NCBI GenBank assembly: GCA_945883545.1
Contig: CAMCXT010000007.1
Coordinates: 18,445-82,444 of the forward strand
Direction of reading: 5' to 3'
DNA: 64,000 nt
Source: Chitinophaga pinensis
Lineage (GTDB): Bacteria > Bacteroidota > Bacteroidia > M30B66
The position numbers were made by a program, and so were the translations under genes. Positions 26,276 through 35,185 of this stretch are shown one piece after another. A model generated the notes under the pieces. It was not told the origin of the DNA and searched no databases. It worked only from the letters and a program-made list of their open reading frames with translations. Every line of letters begins with the position of its first letter. Position 1 is the stretch's first letter.

Positions 26276-27661
26276 TTACTCCTTCGGAGGATAAACTTCC
26301 TTGATCGATCGATATCCTTCAAAGAGCCCGAAGAGTGTAAAATTTCCTGACGGACTTGTAATGCTTTCCCGAGGAAGATTTCCATCCAATGTGAGGCAGA
26401 TGAAGTTTCCTGGTTGCTGGAACTTGAACAATGAAATCGGGCGTGCCTGACCAGAAAATGGGAAGGTTTTAAATTTCCATGCAATGGTTTTCCCAATTAA
26501 ATCTGCATGGGCTGAATCTGAGTCGGTGATTTGTACTAAGCCTGTGTAAGAATTCTGAAAGCCATAGTTTGTGGTGTATGGTTCGCTTCCTCCAAGCACT
26601 TTGCCAACTACCGAAAATGTGTCGATCTCATCGTTAACGGTGTAATACCAAGGATAACCAACGTAAGTGCTGGTGCTATCTACCGAAGGTTTCCAGAAAT
26701 CACCTGGATCTTCGCCAACCAAAAAGGGCTGGTAACAAACACGCACATCGTAGTTCCCGTTGGGCAATCCTGGGAAAACATGGCTGGCTTTTACATCCGA
26801 ATCGTATTGCAATTTGTCGTTAACGCTGTGCCAAAATTCTCGACGTTCACCGGGAGCAAGTTTCAGAGTTTCATGACCGAACATGGATGAACGAATCACC
26901 ATATTTAAACTATCCGATTCGTAGTATGTAATACGTCTGTCGCGGTCGTAAAGCGAAACAGTGAGTAATTTCCTGCCAGTATTTTGGTGGGTTGGCCACT
27001 TGAGCTTTAATGTGTCGTGGTGATGATTTTCCAAGACCAATTTAAACCTGAGTAACTCTTTGTCGGAGTCGAGAAAGCCTGGTGCATTTACCACCGACCA
27101 AGTCAATCTTCCTAGATCGAGAGTATAGCGCAACTTGGTATCGTTGGCAATGTGTCGATCATTTTGCGCCTCAATTTCACAGCTGTATTCGAACGATTTC
27201 AGCATGCTGCCATCGTCTTTGAGAAAATACTTGAGAATCGGTTTTTCGGTGTAACGGCGCAGAAAATACAAGCATCGCCAAGACCTTCCATGCTGAATGG
27301 TGATCCGATAGTGTTGATATCCAATCGTTTTGTTGCTTACCAGAACGATGTCTGTCCAGCCGGGCCAAATGGAAATATGCACTCCACAAGAGTCGCCAAC
27401 GATGCGCGATAGGTTCGATTGTTTTCCGAGCCAGTCTACCAATCTGCCAGTTGCAGATTGTTTGGGATGTAAAAATCTGGTTCTATGAAATTGTCGAAGT
27501 TTCCTTTTTACGATTCTTCTCATCTGCCGCACATTTCCATTTTCGATGGCATGATGAAACCGCTTCGCCGAAAATCCTTTAGGAGGGAGTCCAAGGTTAT
27601 GCTCTTCGGCTTTCGTTGGCGCCAGAACAAGTAGAAAGAAGAATAGCAGGAGAATTCGCAT
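26276..27661 (-). CDS. Secreted hypothetical protein
   Basis: A 461-residue protein starting at 27661 with a clear signal peptide (MRILLLFFFLLVLAPTKAEE). The upstream 45 codons of the same frame look non-coding and are left out. The mature part has no recognised domain: a basic helical stretch (about 30-75), one Cys-containing segment SCGVHISIWPGWTDIVL, and beta-rich regions such as YDVRVCYQPFLVGEDPGDFW. It precedes nothing on the minus strand downstream except the nuclease remnant. No function is proposed. Confidence 0.6.
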   Translation of the reverse strand: MRILLLFFFLLVLAPTKAEEHNLGLPPKGFSAKRFHHAIENGNVRQMRRIVKRKLRQFHRTRFLHPKQSATGRLVDWLGKQSNLSRIVGDSCGVHISIWPGWTDIVLVSNKTIGYQHYRITIQHGRSWRCLYFLRRYTEKPILKYFLKDDGSMLKSFEYSCEIEAQNDRHIANDTKLRYTLDLGRLTWSVVNAPGFLDSDKELLRFKLVLENHHHDTLKLKWPTHQNTGRKLLTVSLYDRDRRITYYESDSLNMVIRSSMFGHETLKLAPGERREFWHSVNDKLQYDSDVKASHVFPGLPNGNYDVRVCYQPFLVGEDPGDFWKPSVDSTSTYVGYPWYYTVNDEIDTFSVVGKVLGGSEPYTTNYGFQNSYTGLVQITDSDSAHADLIGKTIAWKFKTFPFSGQARPISLFKFQQPGNFICLTLDGNLPRESITSPSGNFTLFGLFEGYRSIKEVYPPKE

Positions 27662-27725
27662 AAAAAAACCGAAGTAAATGTACTCCGGTTTTATGTTGAT
27701 ATATAGAGGAGGCTCAGAAGAACCT

Positions 27726-28529
27726 TTATTTTTCAAGTGCCAATGGATGTGCGAGGTTTTTATATTCTTTGAGATCCATTTTAATTGAACCAACAACTAC
27801 TTCAGCTTGCAGTCTCACAGGAACGCGGTTGAGGTCGTCGCTGATCCACATCGTGAGATCTTCTTCTTCTTTAAATACCCTGCCTTGTTGGGTGATTGGA
27901 TGCATTTTGATACATCTGATTTTTCCAACCTTGGTTTTTACTGTTTCCCGCCCCACAATTTTCACTTTCAGTGGAAAGAGTTCTTCATCGAAAAAGGTGG
28001 TCAAAGTGATTGTTTTACCAGGTTCAACTACACCAAAATCGGCGTTTCGAGCAAAGTAAAATGCTGAAAGAATATCGTGAGTGAAATCGGGAATACTAAA
28101 AACTTTGTTCTTGGCATTCCTTGGAACATCTGTACCATCACGCTGAACAGTTACGTCTTTGCGGGTATGGTTGAACATGTATTCTTGATTGATGATAAAT
28201 CCACCTTCATTCACCTTGCGGATAAAATACTGTGGGAGGAGTGTTTTTTCGTCTACGAATGAATCGTAACGATCGCGAACTTTAAAAAACCAGTCGAACG
28301 TGCTTCGTGAACTGCCTGTACCAACGAGATGATAGGTTGGTTGATTATTGAATTTCACCGCGTCTTGTGCTACCGAGATATTGGCATCACCGGCATCGAT
28401 GAAGCCGTAGTGAACGCGGTAGGTGAGCGATTCTCCGCGCTTAAAGGCGGAATAAGGCATTAGTTTTTGACCGAAGGTGCCTGCTGAGGCAAAAGAGAGC
28501 ATCAGCATGAGCATTGATGCACGTTTCAT
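27726..28529 (-). CDS. DUF3108-domain secreted protein
   Basis: A 267-residue exported protein with signal peptide (MLMLMLSFASAGTFGQ). The DUF3108 pattern is visible: FKRGESLTYRVHYGFIDAG near residue 30, FKVRDRYDSFVDEKTLLPQ near residue 85 and a late EDLTMWISDDLNRVPVRLQA. Family members sit in the envelope and are of unknown function; a lipid or glycan-binding beta-barrel fold is often assumed. It lies 64 bp from the secreted protein gene at 27661 and 60 bp from lipB on the same strand. Confidence 0.85.
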   Translation of the reverse strand: MKRASMLMLMLSFASAGTFGQKLMPYSAFKRGESLTYRVHYGFIDAGDANISVAQDAVKFNNQPTYHLVGTGSSRSTFDWFFKVRDRYDSFVDEKTLLPQYFIRKVNEGGFIINQEYMFNHTRKDVTVQRDGTDVPRNAKNKVFSIPDFTHDILSAFYFARNADFGVVEPGKTITLTTFFDEELFPLKVKIVGRETVKTKVGKIRCIKMHPITQQGRVFKEEEDLTMWISDDLNRVPVRLQAEVVVGSIKMDLKEYKNLAHPLALEK

Positions 28530-28589
28530 AATGGTTTGATTTGTTTGGCCGAAATCAAACGTTATGCCACGCCTCGAAATTGTGCTGAA

Positions 28590-29303
28590 TTACTTCCAAT
28601 CGATTTGAAAAATCTCCTGAATTTCTTGAAGCAACAGTTTTTCTACTTCTTGGAAATCAACAACTTGTTCTGGAATTTCTCGCTGTATGCTGGTAACGTC
28701 TTTGTCTTTAATTCCACAAGGAACGATATAGTCAAAGTATTTTAAGTCGTTCACCACATTCAAAGCAATTCCATGCATCGTAACCCAGCGGCCACATTTT
28801 ACGCCCATCGCGCAAATTTTTCGGGCAGTAGGTTTTTCGGCTTCTATCCAAACTCCTGTGTAACCTGGGTAGCGACCAGCTTCAATGCCCAATTTATCGA
28901 GCATCCGAATTACTGCTTCTTCGAGGTTTCTCAGATACAAATGAATATCAGTAAAGAAATTCTCGAGATCTAAAATCGGATAAACCACCAACTGTCCCGG
29001 CCCATGGTGGGTGATGTCGCCACCGCGGTTGATCTTATGAAAAGTAGCTCCGATGTCTTTAAGTTGCTCTTCGTTGAGCAATAGATTTTCGTCGGATCCA
29101 CTTTTCCCTAAAGTGTAAACCGGTGGATGCTCGCAAGTAATAAGGTAATTTGATGTTGGGTGTTGCAGCTCGTTCTGACGGTTAGCCATTTTCTGAGCCA
29201 CAATTTCATCGAACAATTGTTGCTGATAATCCCATGCTTGTTGGTAATCGATCAACCCTGCACGGATAAGTTCCGTAGTTCGGTTTGGATCGGGATAGGT
29301 CAT
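28590..29303 (-). CDS. lipB: Octanoyl-[acyl-carrier-protein]:protein octanoyltransferase
   Basis: A 237-residue LipB that transfers octanoate from acyl-carrier protein to lipoyl domains. The active-site pattern RGGDITHHGPGQLVVYPI (about residue 95) and the lysine/cysteine region CAMGVKCGRWVTMHGIALNV (about 165) are typical, with the catalytic Lys in VKCGRW and the Cys at the P-C-G-I near residue 197. The ATG overlaps the stop of the upstream isomerase gene by 4 bp, so the pair is translationally coupled. Confidence 0.93.
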   Translation of the reverse strand: MTYPDPNRTTELIRAGLIDYQQAWDYQQQLFDEIVAQKMANRQNELQHPTSNYLITCEHPPVYTLGKSGSDENLLLNEEQLKDIGATFHKINRGGDITHHGPGQLVVYPILDLENFFTDIHLYLRNLEEAVIRMLDKLGIEAGRYPGYTGVWIEAEKPTARKICAMGVKCGRWVTMHGIALNVVNDLKYFDYIVPCGIKDKDVTSIQREIPEQVVDFQEVEKLLLQEIQEIFQIDWK

Positions 29304-30295
29304 GCCAGTTTCGACATTTCAGATTTGAGGTGATTGATTACATTGATTTCTACAGCATCAAAATTGCGCTCAACCGATGCAAACCAAGAAATCCAGTCGC
29401 CCAAATGAATCCAATACATCATTCTTTCAAGTCGATTGGCTCCAACAGAATTGAGTTCCAACGATTTTCCGGCTCTGGTAGAAAGGATCTCCTGAACGAT
29501 CTCCATCCGCTTTGCGGTACGGTAAAAATCGTCTTCATTTTTGAAGTACATCGTAGCAATCTTGGCATTTTTATCAGCCCAACCAACCAGTTCGTTGTGA
29601 TTCATTTCTGGAAGCACGTGGTGCCAGCAAAGCATCTTCGCGTTTTCATTTAGTTGTTGTCTGAAACGAACACCAATGCCTTCATATCCGCTGCAGGTGT
29701 AAATAATTGGGAGAGAATATGCAATCGACTTTGCCAATGCTTCACCTTCGGAAAGGAAATGGCTTTTGTGCGAAACCATATAATTCATAGCATTTTCGAC
29801 GCTTGACAGGGTGTTGTTCAACCAGCCGTAATGCTCAAAAATCCCCAGTAATTGAACTAAAGAATATCCCAAGCAAGCTCTTGGTGGGTTCCCTCCGGGG
29901 ATAATTAATGCATCAAGATTGTTTTCGGCAGCAAGTTTCGCCACTGTGCCTCCCGAGGTGATGCAAATAATCATGCATCCTTTTTGAAGTGCCTGATGGA
30001 AGGTTGCTAAAGTCTCTTCTGTTTCGCCAGAATAGGATGAAACGATGACCAAAGTGTCTGCAGAAACCCATGATGGAAGCGAATACTCCTTGCACACATA
30101 CACTGGCATGGATCCTTCAAAGGCAGAAAGTTCTGCAACGATTGTTCCTCCAATACCCGATCCTCCAAGACCAGAAACAACCACTTGAGTTGGCGTAGTT
30201 CTAAGAGGCTTTAGTGATGCTGATTTAAAAATATTAAGAGCCTCCTGAAGTTGAGCAGGAAAAGTATCAATCAAATCTTTCATCAAAGTATTCAT
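29300..30295 (-). CDS. SIS-domain bifunctional phosphoglucose/phosphomannose isomerase
   Basis: A 331-residue enzyme that interconverts glucose/mannose 6-phosphate and fructose 6-phosphate. The N-terminal SIS domain has VVVSGLGGSGIGGTIVAEL, and the middle carries VSSYSGETEETLAT with the classic sugar-binding serines. The C-terminal part (FRQQLNENAKMLCWHH, PEMNHNELVGW) is specific for the archaeal-type bifunctional PGI/PMI. The start is set at 30295 (MNTLMKDL), since a promoter element lies between it and the earlier ATG. Confidence 0.85.
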   Translation of the reverse strand: MNTLMKDLIDTFPAQLQEALNIFKSASLKPLRTTPTQVVVSGLGGSGIGGTIVAELSAFEGSMPVYVCKEYSLPSWVSADTLVIVSSYSGETEETLATFHQALQKGCMIICITSGGTVAKLAAENNLDALIIPGGNPPRACLGYSLVQLLGIFEHYGWLNNTLSSVENAMNYMVSHKSHFLSEGEALAKSIAYSLPIIYTCSGYEGIGVRFRQQLNENAKMLCWHHVLPEMNHNELVGWADKNAKIATMYFKNEDDFYRTAKRMEIVQEILSTRAGKSLELNSVGANRLERMMYWIHLGDWISWFASVERNFDAVEINVINHLKSEMSKLA

Positions 30296-30322
30296 GGGCA
30301 ATAACTGAGCAATAGTGGGATG

Positions 30323-30330
30323 CAAAAGTA
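30323..30330 (-). promoter_or_regulatory. -7 promoter element (TACTTTTG) of the isomerase-lipB unit
   Basis: TACTTTTG on the minus strand fully matches TAnnTTTG, 27 bases before the chosen ATG at 30295. No -33 element was found. Confidence 0.55.
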
Positions 30331-30506
30331 CAACGCGACACCGCATTTTTATTCACTGTGTTTTGAAAGCCTATCGCCATTCATTGTAAGTCGCTGATAA
30401 TTAGGAAGGGAGTAAAATAATTTAATGTTCTTGTAACAAATTACATGGCCTGTGACACTAAGGAGTAAACACCCACAAACGCGATACCTTTTAAACTCCC
30501 CACACG

Positions 30507-30824
30507 ATGAAATCTTTGCTTTTAATCACCGCTCTTTTATTCAACGTAGCTGCATTTTCAAATGAAGTGAGCGACGGAAAAAAATCTAATAAACTGCAGG
30601 CTGCAAAAACAGAATTAAAAAGTTTGTTCGATGCCAGTAAGCCATTCACCAAAGGAACTGTAGTTGCTTTAATAGCATTTGATGCAGAAGGCAAGGGCAC
30701 AATCAAAGAAATTGATTCAAGTGATGAATCGCTCCGCCTTTTGGTAGAGAAGAAAATTGCATCGAAATCTTTTAGAAACATAAAAAACGAAACCATTCGC
30801 TTAGCGGTTGATTTCAGAAAGTAA
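30507..30824 (+). CDS. Small secreted hypothetical protein
   Basis: A 105-residue protein with signal peptide (MKSLLLITALLFNVAAFSNE). The mature part is charged and helical (SNKLQAAKTELKSLFD) and then beta-like (GTVVALIAFDAEGKGTIKEI), resembling small Bacteroidota exported proteins with a TonB-C-like outline, but no family was confirmed. It has its own terminator (30856-30887), so it is a single-gene unit. Confidence 0.6.
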   Translation: MKSLLLITALLFNVAAFSNEVSDGKKSNKLQAAKTELKSLFDASKPFTKGTVVALIAFDAEGKGTIKEIDSSDESLRLLVEKKIASKSFRNIKNETIRLAVDFRK

Positions 30825-30855
30825 CACTCCGTAGTTCTTTATATGGTCCACGTAG

Positions 30856-30887
30856 GCCCGTCTTCAGGAGTGGAGACGGGCTTTTTT
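30856..30887 (+). terminator. Rho-independent terminator
   Basis: GCCCGTCTTC pairs with GGAGACGGGC (one G-U pair and one mismatch allowed) around AGGAGT, followed by six T. A strong classic terminator 32 bp after the stop at 30824. Confidence 0.85.
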
Positions 30888-30962
30888 ATGCAGAAATGAT
30901 AAATCATTCAAAGGCAATTAAGAATATTTAACACATAAGCATGTTTGCATTAGTTGTTTTTC

Positions 30963-30970
30963 TACTTTTG
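30963..30970 (+). promoter_or_regulatory. -7 promoter element (TACTTTTG) of the atp operon
   Basis: TACTTTTG matches TAnnTTTG 28 bases before the chosen atpB start. A TTTG lies at 30944-30947, with a spacer of 15, shorter than usual for a -33 element. Confidence 0.55.
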
Positions 30971-30998
30971 CACCGCGATTCAAGAGCCCTTGAAAACT

Positions 30999-32114
30999 AT
31001 GTCAGATTCATCAGGAAAAACACGAATTACCCGTTTCATTGCACAGATTTTTACATTGATTCTTCTGTTCAGTGGTTTTTCGTCGAAAGCCAGCGATAAT
31101 TCCGGAGCATCATTCGACCCGGGAAAAATGATTACCGAACACATCAGCGATGCCCACGATTGGCATCTTTGGGGCCACACGCACATTCCACTTCCAGTAA
31201 TTCTTTACACAGATAAAGGTTTCGAAGTGTTTTCATCGAATCAGTTTCGCAACCACGATACTCACGCTTTTCAAGATTATGCGGGTAAGCATTACACTTA
31301 TCGTTTAGAAGATGAAAAGATTCATGTAGTATCGAATGGAGAAGTAGACCACAACTTCCAAGGTACTTTGTTGGATGTATCTATCACCAAAAACGTATTA
31401 ACCATTTTCATCGTTTCGGCGATTATGGTGTTTGTGTTCTTATCTGTAGCTGGTACATACAAGAAACGTATTGGTATGGCTCCGAAAGGAATTCAAAGTT
31501 TCGTAGAGCCTATCATCATTTTTATTCGCGACGATTTGGCTAAGCCTGCCATCGGAAAGAAGTATGAGAAGTTCATGCCATATTTATTGAGTGTATTCTT
31601 CTTTATCTGGATTGCGAATCTTCTTGGACTCGTTCCAGTGCTTCCAGGTGGAGCGAACCTTACAGGAAATATTGCTGTAACACTTACTTTGGCAGTAATT
31701 ACTTTCATCATTACAACCATTAACGGTAACAAACATTACTGGGGGCACATCTTCGCGATGCCTGGTGTACCACCTTGGGTTTTGATCATCCTTACTCCGA
31801 TCGAAATCTTGGGGATGTTCCTTCGTCCGTTCGTATTGATGATTCGTTTGTTCGCAAACATCTCTGCAGGTCACATTATCGCTTTAGCGTTCTTCTCTTT
31901 GATTTTCATCTTTGGTAAAGGTGGAGAATCGGTTGGAGCTGGAATGGGCGTAGGTGTTGCCAGTTGGTTATTTACAGTATTCATGATGTGTCTCGAATTG
32001 TTAGTTGCTTTCCTTCAAGCATACGTATTTACATTGCTTTCTGCGGTGTATTTCGGAGCTGCTGTTGAGGAAGGTCATCACCATGAAGAGCATCATGCTG
32101 AACACGCTCACTAA
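30999..32114 (+). CDS. atpB: ATP synthase F0 subunit a
   Basis: A 371-residue membrane subunit that forms the proton half-channels next to the c-ring. It has a long non-membrane N-terminal part (about 115 residues, as usual in Bacteroidota, with a possible signal peptide at FIAQIFTLILLFSGF) followed by five or six hydrophobic segments. The key arginine is in LGMFLRPFVLMIRLFANISAGH. The C-terminus is histidine-rich (EEGHHHEEHHAEHAH). The start at 30999 (MSDSSGKTRI) is chosen because the earlier ATG at 30954 lies upstream of the promoter. Confidence 0.93.
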   Translation: MSDSSGKTRITRFIAQIFTLILLFSGFSSKASDNSGASFDPGKMITEHISDAHDWHLWGHTHIPLPVILYTDKGFEVFSSNQFRNHDTHAFQDYAGKHYTYRLEDEKIHVVSNGEVDHNFQGTLLDVSITKNVLTIFIVSAIMVFVFLSVAGTYKKRIGMAPKGIQSFVEPIIIFIRDDLAKPAIGKKYEKFMPYLLSVFFFIWIANLLGLVPVLPGGANLTGNIAVTLTLAVITFIITTINGNKHYWGHIFAMPGVPPWVLIILTPIEILGMFLRPFVLMIRLFANISAGHIIALAFFSLIFIFGKGGESVGAGMGVGVASWLFTVFMMCLELLVAFLQAYVFTLLSAVYFGAAVEEGHHHEEHHAEHAH

Positions 32115-32148
32115 TTTGAATTTTGTTTAACCCTTAATAATAAGTACA

Positions 32149-32394
32149 ATGACTTCAATTCTTCTTGATGGTACTCTAGGTCTCGGTTACGGTCTTGCTG
32201 CACTTGGTGCTGGTTTGGCTGCTGTAGGTGCTGGAATGGGTATTGGCCGCATCGGTGGCAGTGCTCTTGAGTCAATCGCTCGTCAGCCTGAAGCTGCTGG
32301 TGATATCCGCGCAAACATGATTCTTACTGCCGCTCTTGTTGAAGGTGCAGCCTTCTTCGCGATGGTAGTTGGTCTTCTCGTTACCTTCAAATAG
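32149..32394 (+). CDS. atpE: ATP synthase F0 subunit c
   Basis: An 81-residue hairpin protein with two membrane helices. The glycine-rich first helix (GAGLAAVGAGMGIG) leads to the polar loop ESIARQPEA, and the second helix carries the ion-carrying Glu65 in AALVEGAAFF. The residue after the Glu is Gly rather than Ser, and the residue at position 32 is not Gln, so the proton rather than sodium type is expected. The ring needs 8-15 copies, so it must be made in excess. Confidence 0.97.
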   Translation: MTSILLDGTLGLGYGLAALGAGLAAVGAGMGIGRIGGSALESIARQPEAAGDIRANMILTAALVEGAAFFAMVVGLLVTFK

Positions 32395-32407
32395 TATTCA
32401 TTGCATT

Positions 32408-32446
32408 AACTACCGGAGCTGCGGTTGGCATCTTCGGTAGTTTTTT
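32408..32446 (+). terminator. Stem-loop with T-run between atpE and atpF
   Basis: AACTACCG (32408-32415) pairs with CGGTAGTT (32435-32442), followed by TTTT. It lies inside the operon, 14 bp after the atpE stop and 43 bp before the atpF start. It may partly terminate transcription or protect the atpE end, raising the c:b ratio. Confidence 0.55.
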
Positions 32447-32484
32447 CAGGTTAAACAATTCACTGCAACGTTTTTTATCAAGCT

Positions 32485-32979
32485 ATGAAACTTGTAACCC
32501 CCGATTTAGGACTCGTTATATGGATGTCGTTAACATTCTTAACCGTCCTTTTCCTTCTGAGCAAATTTGCTTGGAAGCCGATCTTGAAAATGATCAAGGA
32601 TCGCGAAGAAAGCATCGAAGGCGCCCTTCAAAGCGCTGAAAAGGCTAAACAAGAAATGGTTCGTCTTCAGTCGAACAACGAAAACCTTCTTCGCGAAGCG
32701 CAAATTGAGCGTGAAGCTATGTTGAAGGCTGCTCGTGATGCCAAAGATGCCATGATCCACGAAGCGAAAGCTACAGCGAAAGCAGAAGCAGACCGTATGA
32801 TTGCATTGGCACGTGAAGCCATCAACAACGAAAAGCAAGCTGCTGTTACCGAATTGAAAAATCAGGTAGCACAATTGTCGCTTCAAGTGGCTGAAAAACT
32901 CATCCGTGAGCAACTCAGCAGCGACGAAAAACAAAAAGAACTTGCCAACAAACTGGTTGCTGAGCTTAAATTGAACTAA
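32485..32979 (+). CDS. atpF: ATP synthase F0 subunit b
   Basis: A 164-residue stator subunit. Residues 1-28 form the membrane helix (LVIWMSLTFLTVLFLLSKFA), and the rest is a long charged coiled coil rich in Ala, Glu and Lys (KDREESIEGALQSAEKAK, then RDAKDAMIHEAKATAKAEAD) ending near KLIREQL. The first residues (MKLVTPDLGLVIW) are typical of Bacteroidota AtpF. It follows the stem-loop and precedes atpH by 8 bp. Confidence 0.95.
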   Translation: MKLVTPDLGLVIWMSLTFLTVLFLLSKFAWKPILKMIKDREESIEGALQSAEKAKQEMVRLQSNNENLLREAQIEREAMLKAARDAKDAMIHEAKATAKAEADRMIALAREAINNEKQAAVTELKNQVAQLSLQVAEKLIREQLSSDEKQKELANKLVAELKLN

Positions 32980-32987
32980 ATCCCGCC

Positions 32988-33545
32988 ATGCAGGAAACTA
33001 AAGCCGCCATCAGATATGCCCGCTCGTTGTTCAGTTTAGCGATTGAACGCAATGAGTTGGAGCCGGTGAGTGAAGACATGATTCTCATCTCTAAAACGAT
33101 TGCTGAAAACCGCGATCTAGCAGTGATGTTGAAAAGTCCGATCATTAAATCCGACAAGAAAGTTACTGTTATTCGCCTCGTTTTTGAAGGTAAAATTGGC
33201 ACAACGACTTCAGCGTTTCTCGATCTAATCATCAAGAAGCGTAGAGAAATGTATATCGAAGACATTGCTCGTCAGTTTGTTATTCTTCACTTAGAAAATA
33301 ATGGTGTTGAAGAAGCTGTGGTAATTACTGCACACAAAATCGACGATGCCTTCAGAGCTAAAGTAATTGCTTTGGTAGAAAAGAGTACCGGTAATAAAGT
33401 CGTACTTGAAGAGAAAGTTGATCCGAATGTTTTGGGTGGATTTATCCTTCGTTACGGCGACAAGCAAATCGACACTTCATTGGAGCGCGAATTCCAACTC
33501 CTCAGAAGAGAATTCAACAAAAACCTTTACGTAAAAGATTATTGA
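32988..33545 (+). CDS. atpH: ATP synthase F1 subunit delta
   Basis: A 185-residue subunit joining F1 to the peripheral stalk. It has the N-terminal helical bundle starting RYARSLFSLAIERNEL and the C-terminal domain with KVDPNVLGGFILRYGDKQID, the conserved G-G motif of delta. It is 8 bp after atpF. Confidence 0.95.
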   Translation: MQETKAAIRYARSLFSLAIERNELEPVSEDMILISKTIAENRDLAVMLKSPIIKSDKKVTVIRLVFEGKIGTTTSAFLDLIIKKRREMYIEDIARQFVILHLENNGVEEAVVITAHKIDDAFRAKVIALVEKSTGNKVVLEEKVDPNVLGGFILRYGDKQIDTSLEREFQLLRREFNKNLYVKDY

Positions 33546-33580
33546 TCAAACGTGGCCTCGCCACTCAACTATAAGCAATC

Positions 33581-35161
33581 ATGGCTGAAATCAAACCTGC
33601 AGAAGTTTCTGCGATTCTCAAGCAACAACTTTCCGGTTTTACAACCGAAACGCAACTCGAAGAAGTGGGCTCCGTGCTCCAGGTAGGTGACGGTATTGCC
33701 CGTATCTACGGTTTAAACAACGTACAAGCTGGAGAGCTCGTGGAGTTTGCCAACGGTCTTCAAGGTATCGTATTGAACCTCGAAGAAGACAACGTAGGTG
33801 CGGTATTGCTTGGTACTTCTAACAATATCAAGGAAGGCGATGTAGTTCGTCGTACAAACCGTATTGCTTCTATCAAAGTTGGTGAAGGAATGGCTGGTCG
33901 TGTTGTAAACACAGTAGGTGAGCCAATCGACGGTAAAGGTCCAATTGCTGGCGAGTTGTACGAAATGCCATTAGAGCGTAAGGCTCCAGGTGTTATCTAC
34001 CGTCAACCAGTAAACGAGCCACTTCAAACTGGTATCAAAGCAATCGATGCGATGATTCCTATCGGTCGTGGTCAGCGTGAGTTGGTTATCGGTGACCGCC
34101 AAACTGGTAAAACAGCGGTGTGTATCGATACGATCCTCAACCAAAAAGAATTTTATGATGCAGGCGCTCCAGTATTCTGCATCTACGTTGCAATTGGTCA
34201 GAAAGGATCAACTGTTGCGAATATCGTGAAGACGCTTGAAGAAAGTGGCGCAATGGCCTATACCATCGTTGTAGTGGCTACTGCATCAGATCCTGCTCCA
34301 ATGCAATTCTACGCTCCATTTGCAGGTGTTGCAATTGGTGAGTACTTCCGTGATACTGGTCGTCCGGCATTGATCGTTTATGATGATTTGTCGAAGCAAG
34401 CGGTTGCTTACCGTGAGGTATCTCTTCTTCTTCGTCGTCCTCCAGGACGCGAGGCTTATCCTGGTGACGTATTCTACCTTCACAGCCGTCTTCTTGAGCG
34501 TGCTGCTAAGATCAATGCAACAGATAGTATCGCTCAAGCAATGAACGATCTTCCAGAGTCTATCCGTCACTTAGTAAAAGGTGGTGGATCTTTAACAGCT
34601 CTTCCAATCATCGAAACACAAGCAGGTGACGTATCTGCATACATTCCTACCAACGTAATTTCTATTACCGATGGTCAGATCTTCCTTGAGTCGAATCTTT
34701 TCAACTCTGGTGTTCGTCCAGCGATCAACGTAGGTATCTCTGTATCTCGTGTAGGTGGTAACGCGCAAATCAAGTCGATGAAGAAAGTTGCTGGTACCTT
34801 AAAAGGTGACCAAGCACAGTACCGCGAACTTGAGGCATTTGCTAAGTTCGGTTCTGACCTTGATGCAGCTACTAAATTCGTACTCGACAAGGGTTCACGT
34901 AACGTGGAAATCCTTAAGCAACCGCAGTACACCCCTTTCAAGGTAGAAGATCAAGTGGCAATCATTTACGCAGGAACCAAAGGTTTACTTCGTAGTGTGC
35001 CTGTGAACAAAGTAAAAGAGTTTGAAGCATCTTACTTATCGGTTCTTCGCGCTCAATACGCAAGCACTTTGGCCGATTTGAAAGCTGGAAAATACACCGA
35101 CGAAATCACCGCAGTACTTGATAAAGTAGCGCGCGAAGTTTCATCTACCTACACTAATTGA
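33581..35161 (+). CDS. atpA: ATP synthase F1 subunit alpha
   Basis: A 526-residue non-catalytic nucleotide-binding subunit. The Walker A motif [11 protein letters not shown] is near residue 170, Walker [14 protein letters not shown] near 263, and the family signature [17 protein letters not shown] near 376. It is 35 bp after atpH and 24 bp before atpG. The codon use is strongly biased, as expected for a highly expressed gene. Confidence 0.97.
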   Translation: MAEIKPAEVSAILKQQLSGFTTETQLEEVGSVLQVGDGIARIYGLNNVQAGELVEFANGLQGIVLNLEEDNVGAVLLGTSNNIKEGDVVRRTNRIASIKVGEGMAGRVVNTVGEPIDGKGPIAGELYEMPLERKAPGVIYRQPVNEPLQTGIKAIDAMIPIGRGQRELVIGDRQTGKTAVCIDTILNQKEFYDAGAPVFCIYVAIGQKGSTVANIVKTLEESGAMAYTIVVVATASDPAPMQFYAPFAGVAIGEYFRDTGRPALIVYDDLSKQAVAYREVSLLLRRPPGREAYPGDVFYLHSRLLERAAKINATDSIAQAMNDLPESIRHLVKGGGSLTALPIIETQAGDVSAYIPTNVISITDGQIFLESNLFNSGVRPAINVGISVSRVGGNAQIKSMKKVAGTLKGDQAQYRELEAFAKFGSDLDAATKFVLDKGSRNVEILKQPQYTPFKVEDQVAIIYAGTKGLLRSVPVNKVKEFEASYLSVLRAQYASTLADLKAGKYTDEITAVLDKVAREVSSTYTN

Positions 35162-35185
35162 TTTCAACCTTTTTCATAGCATCCA

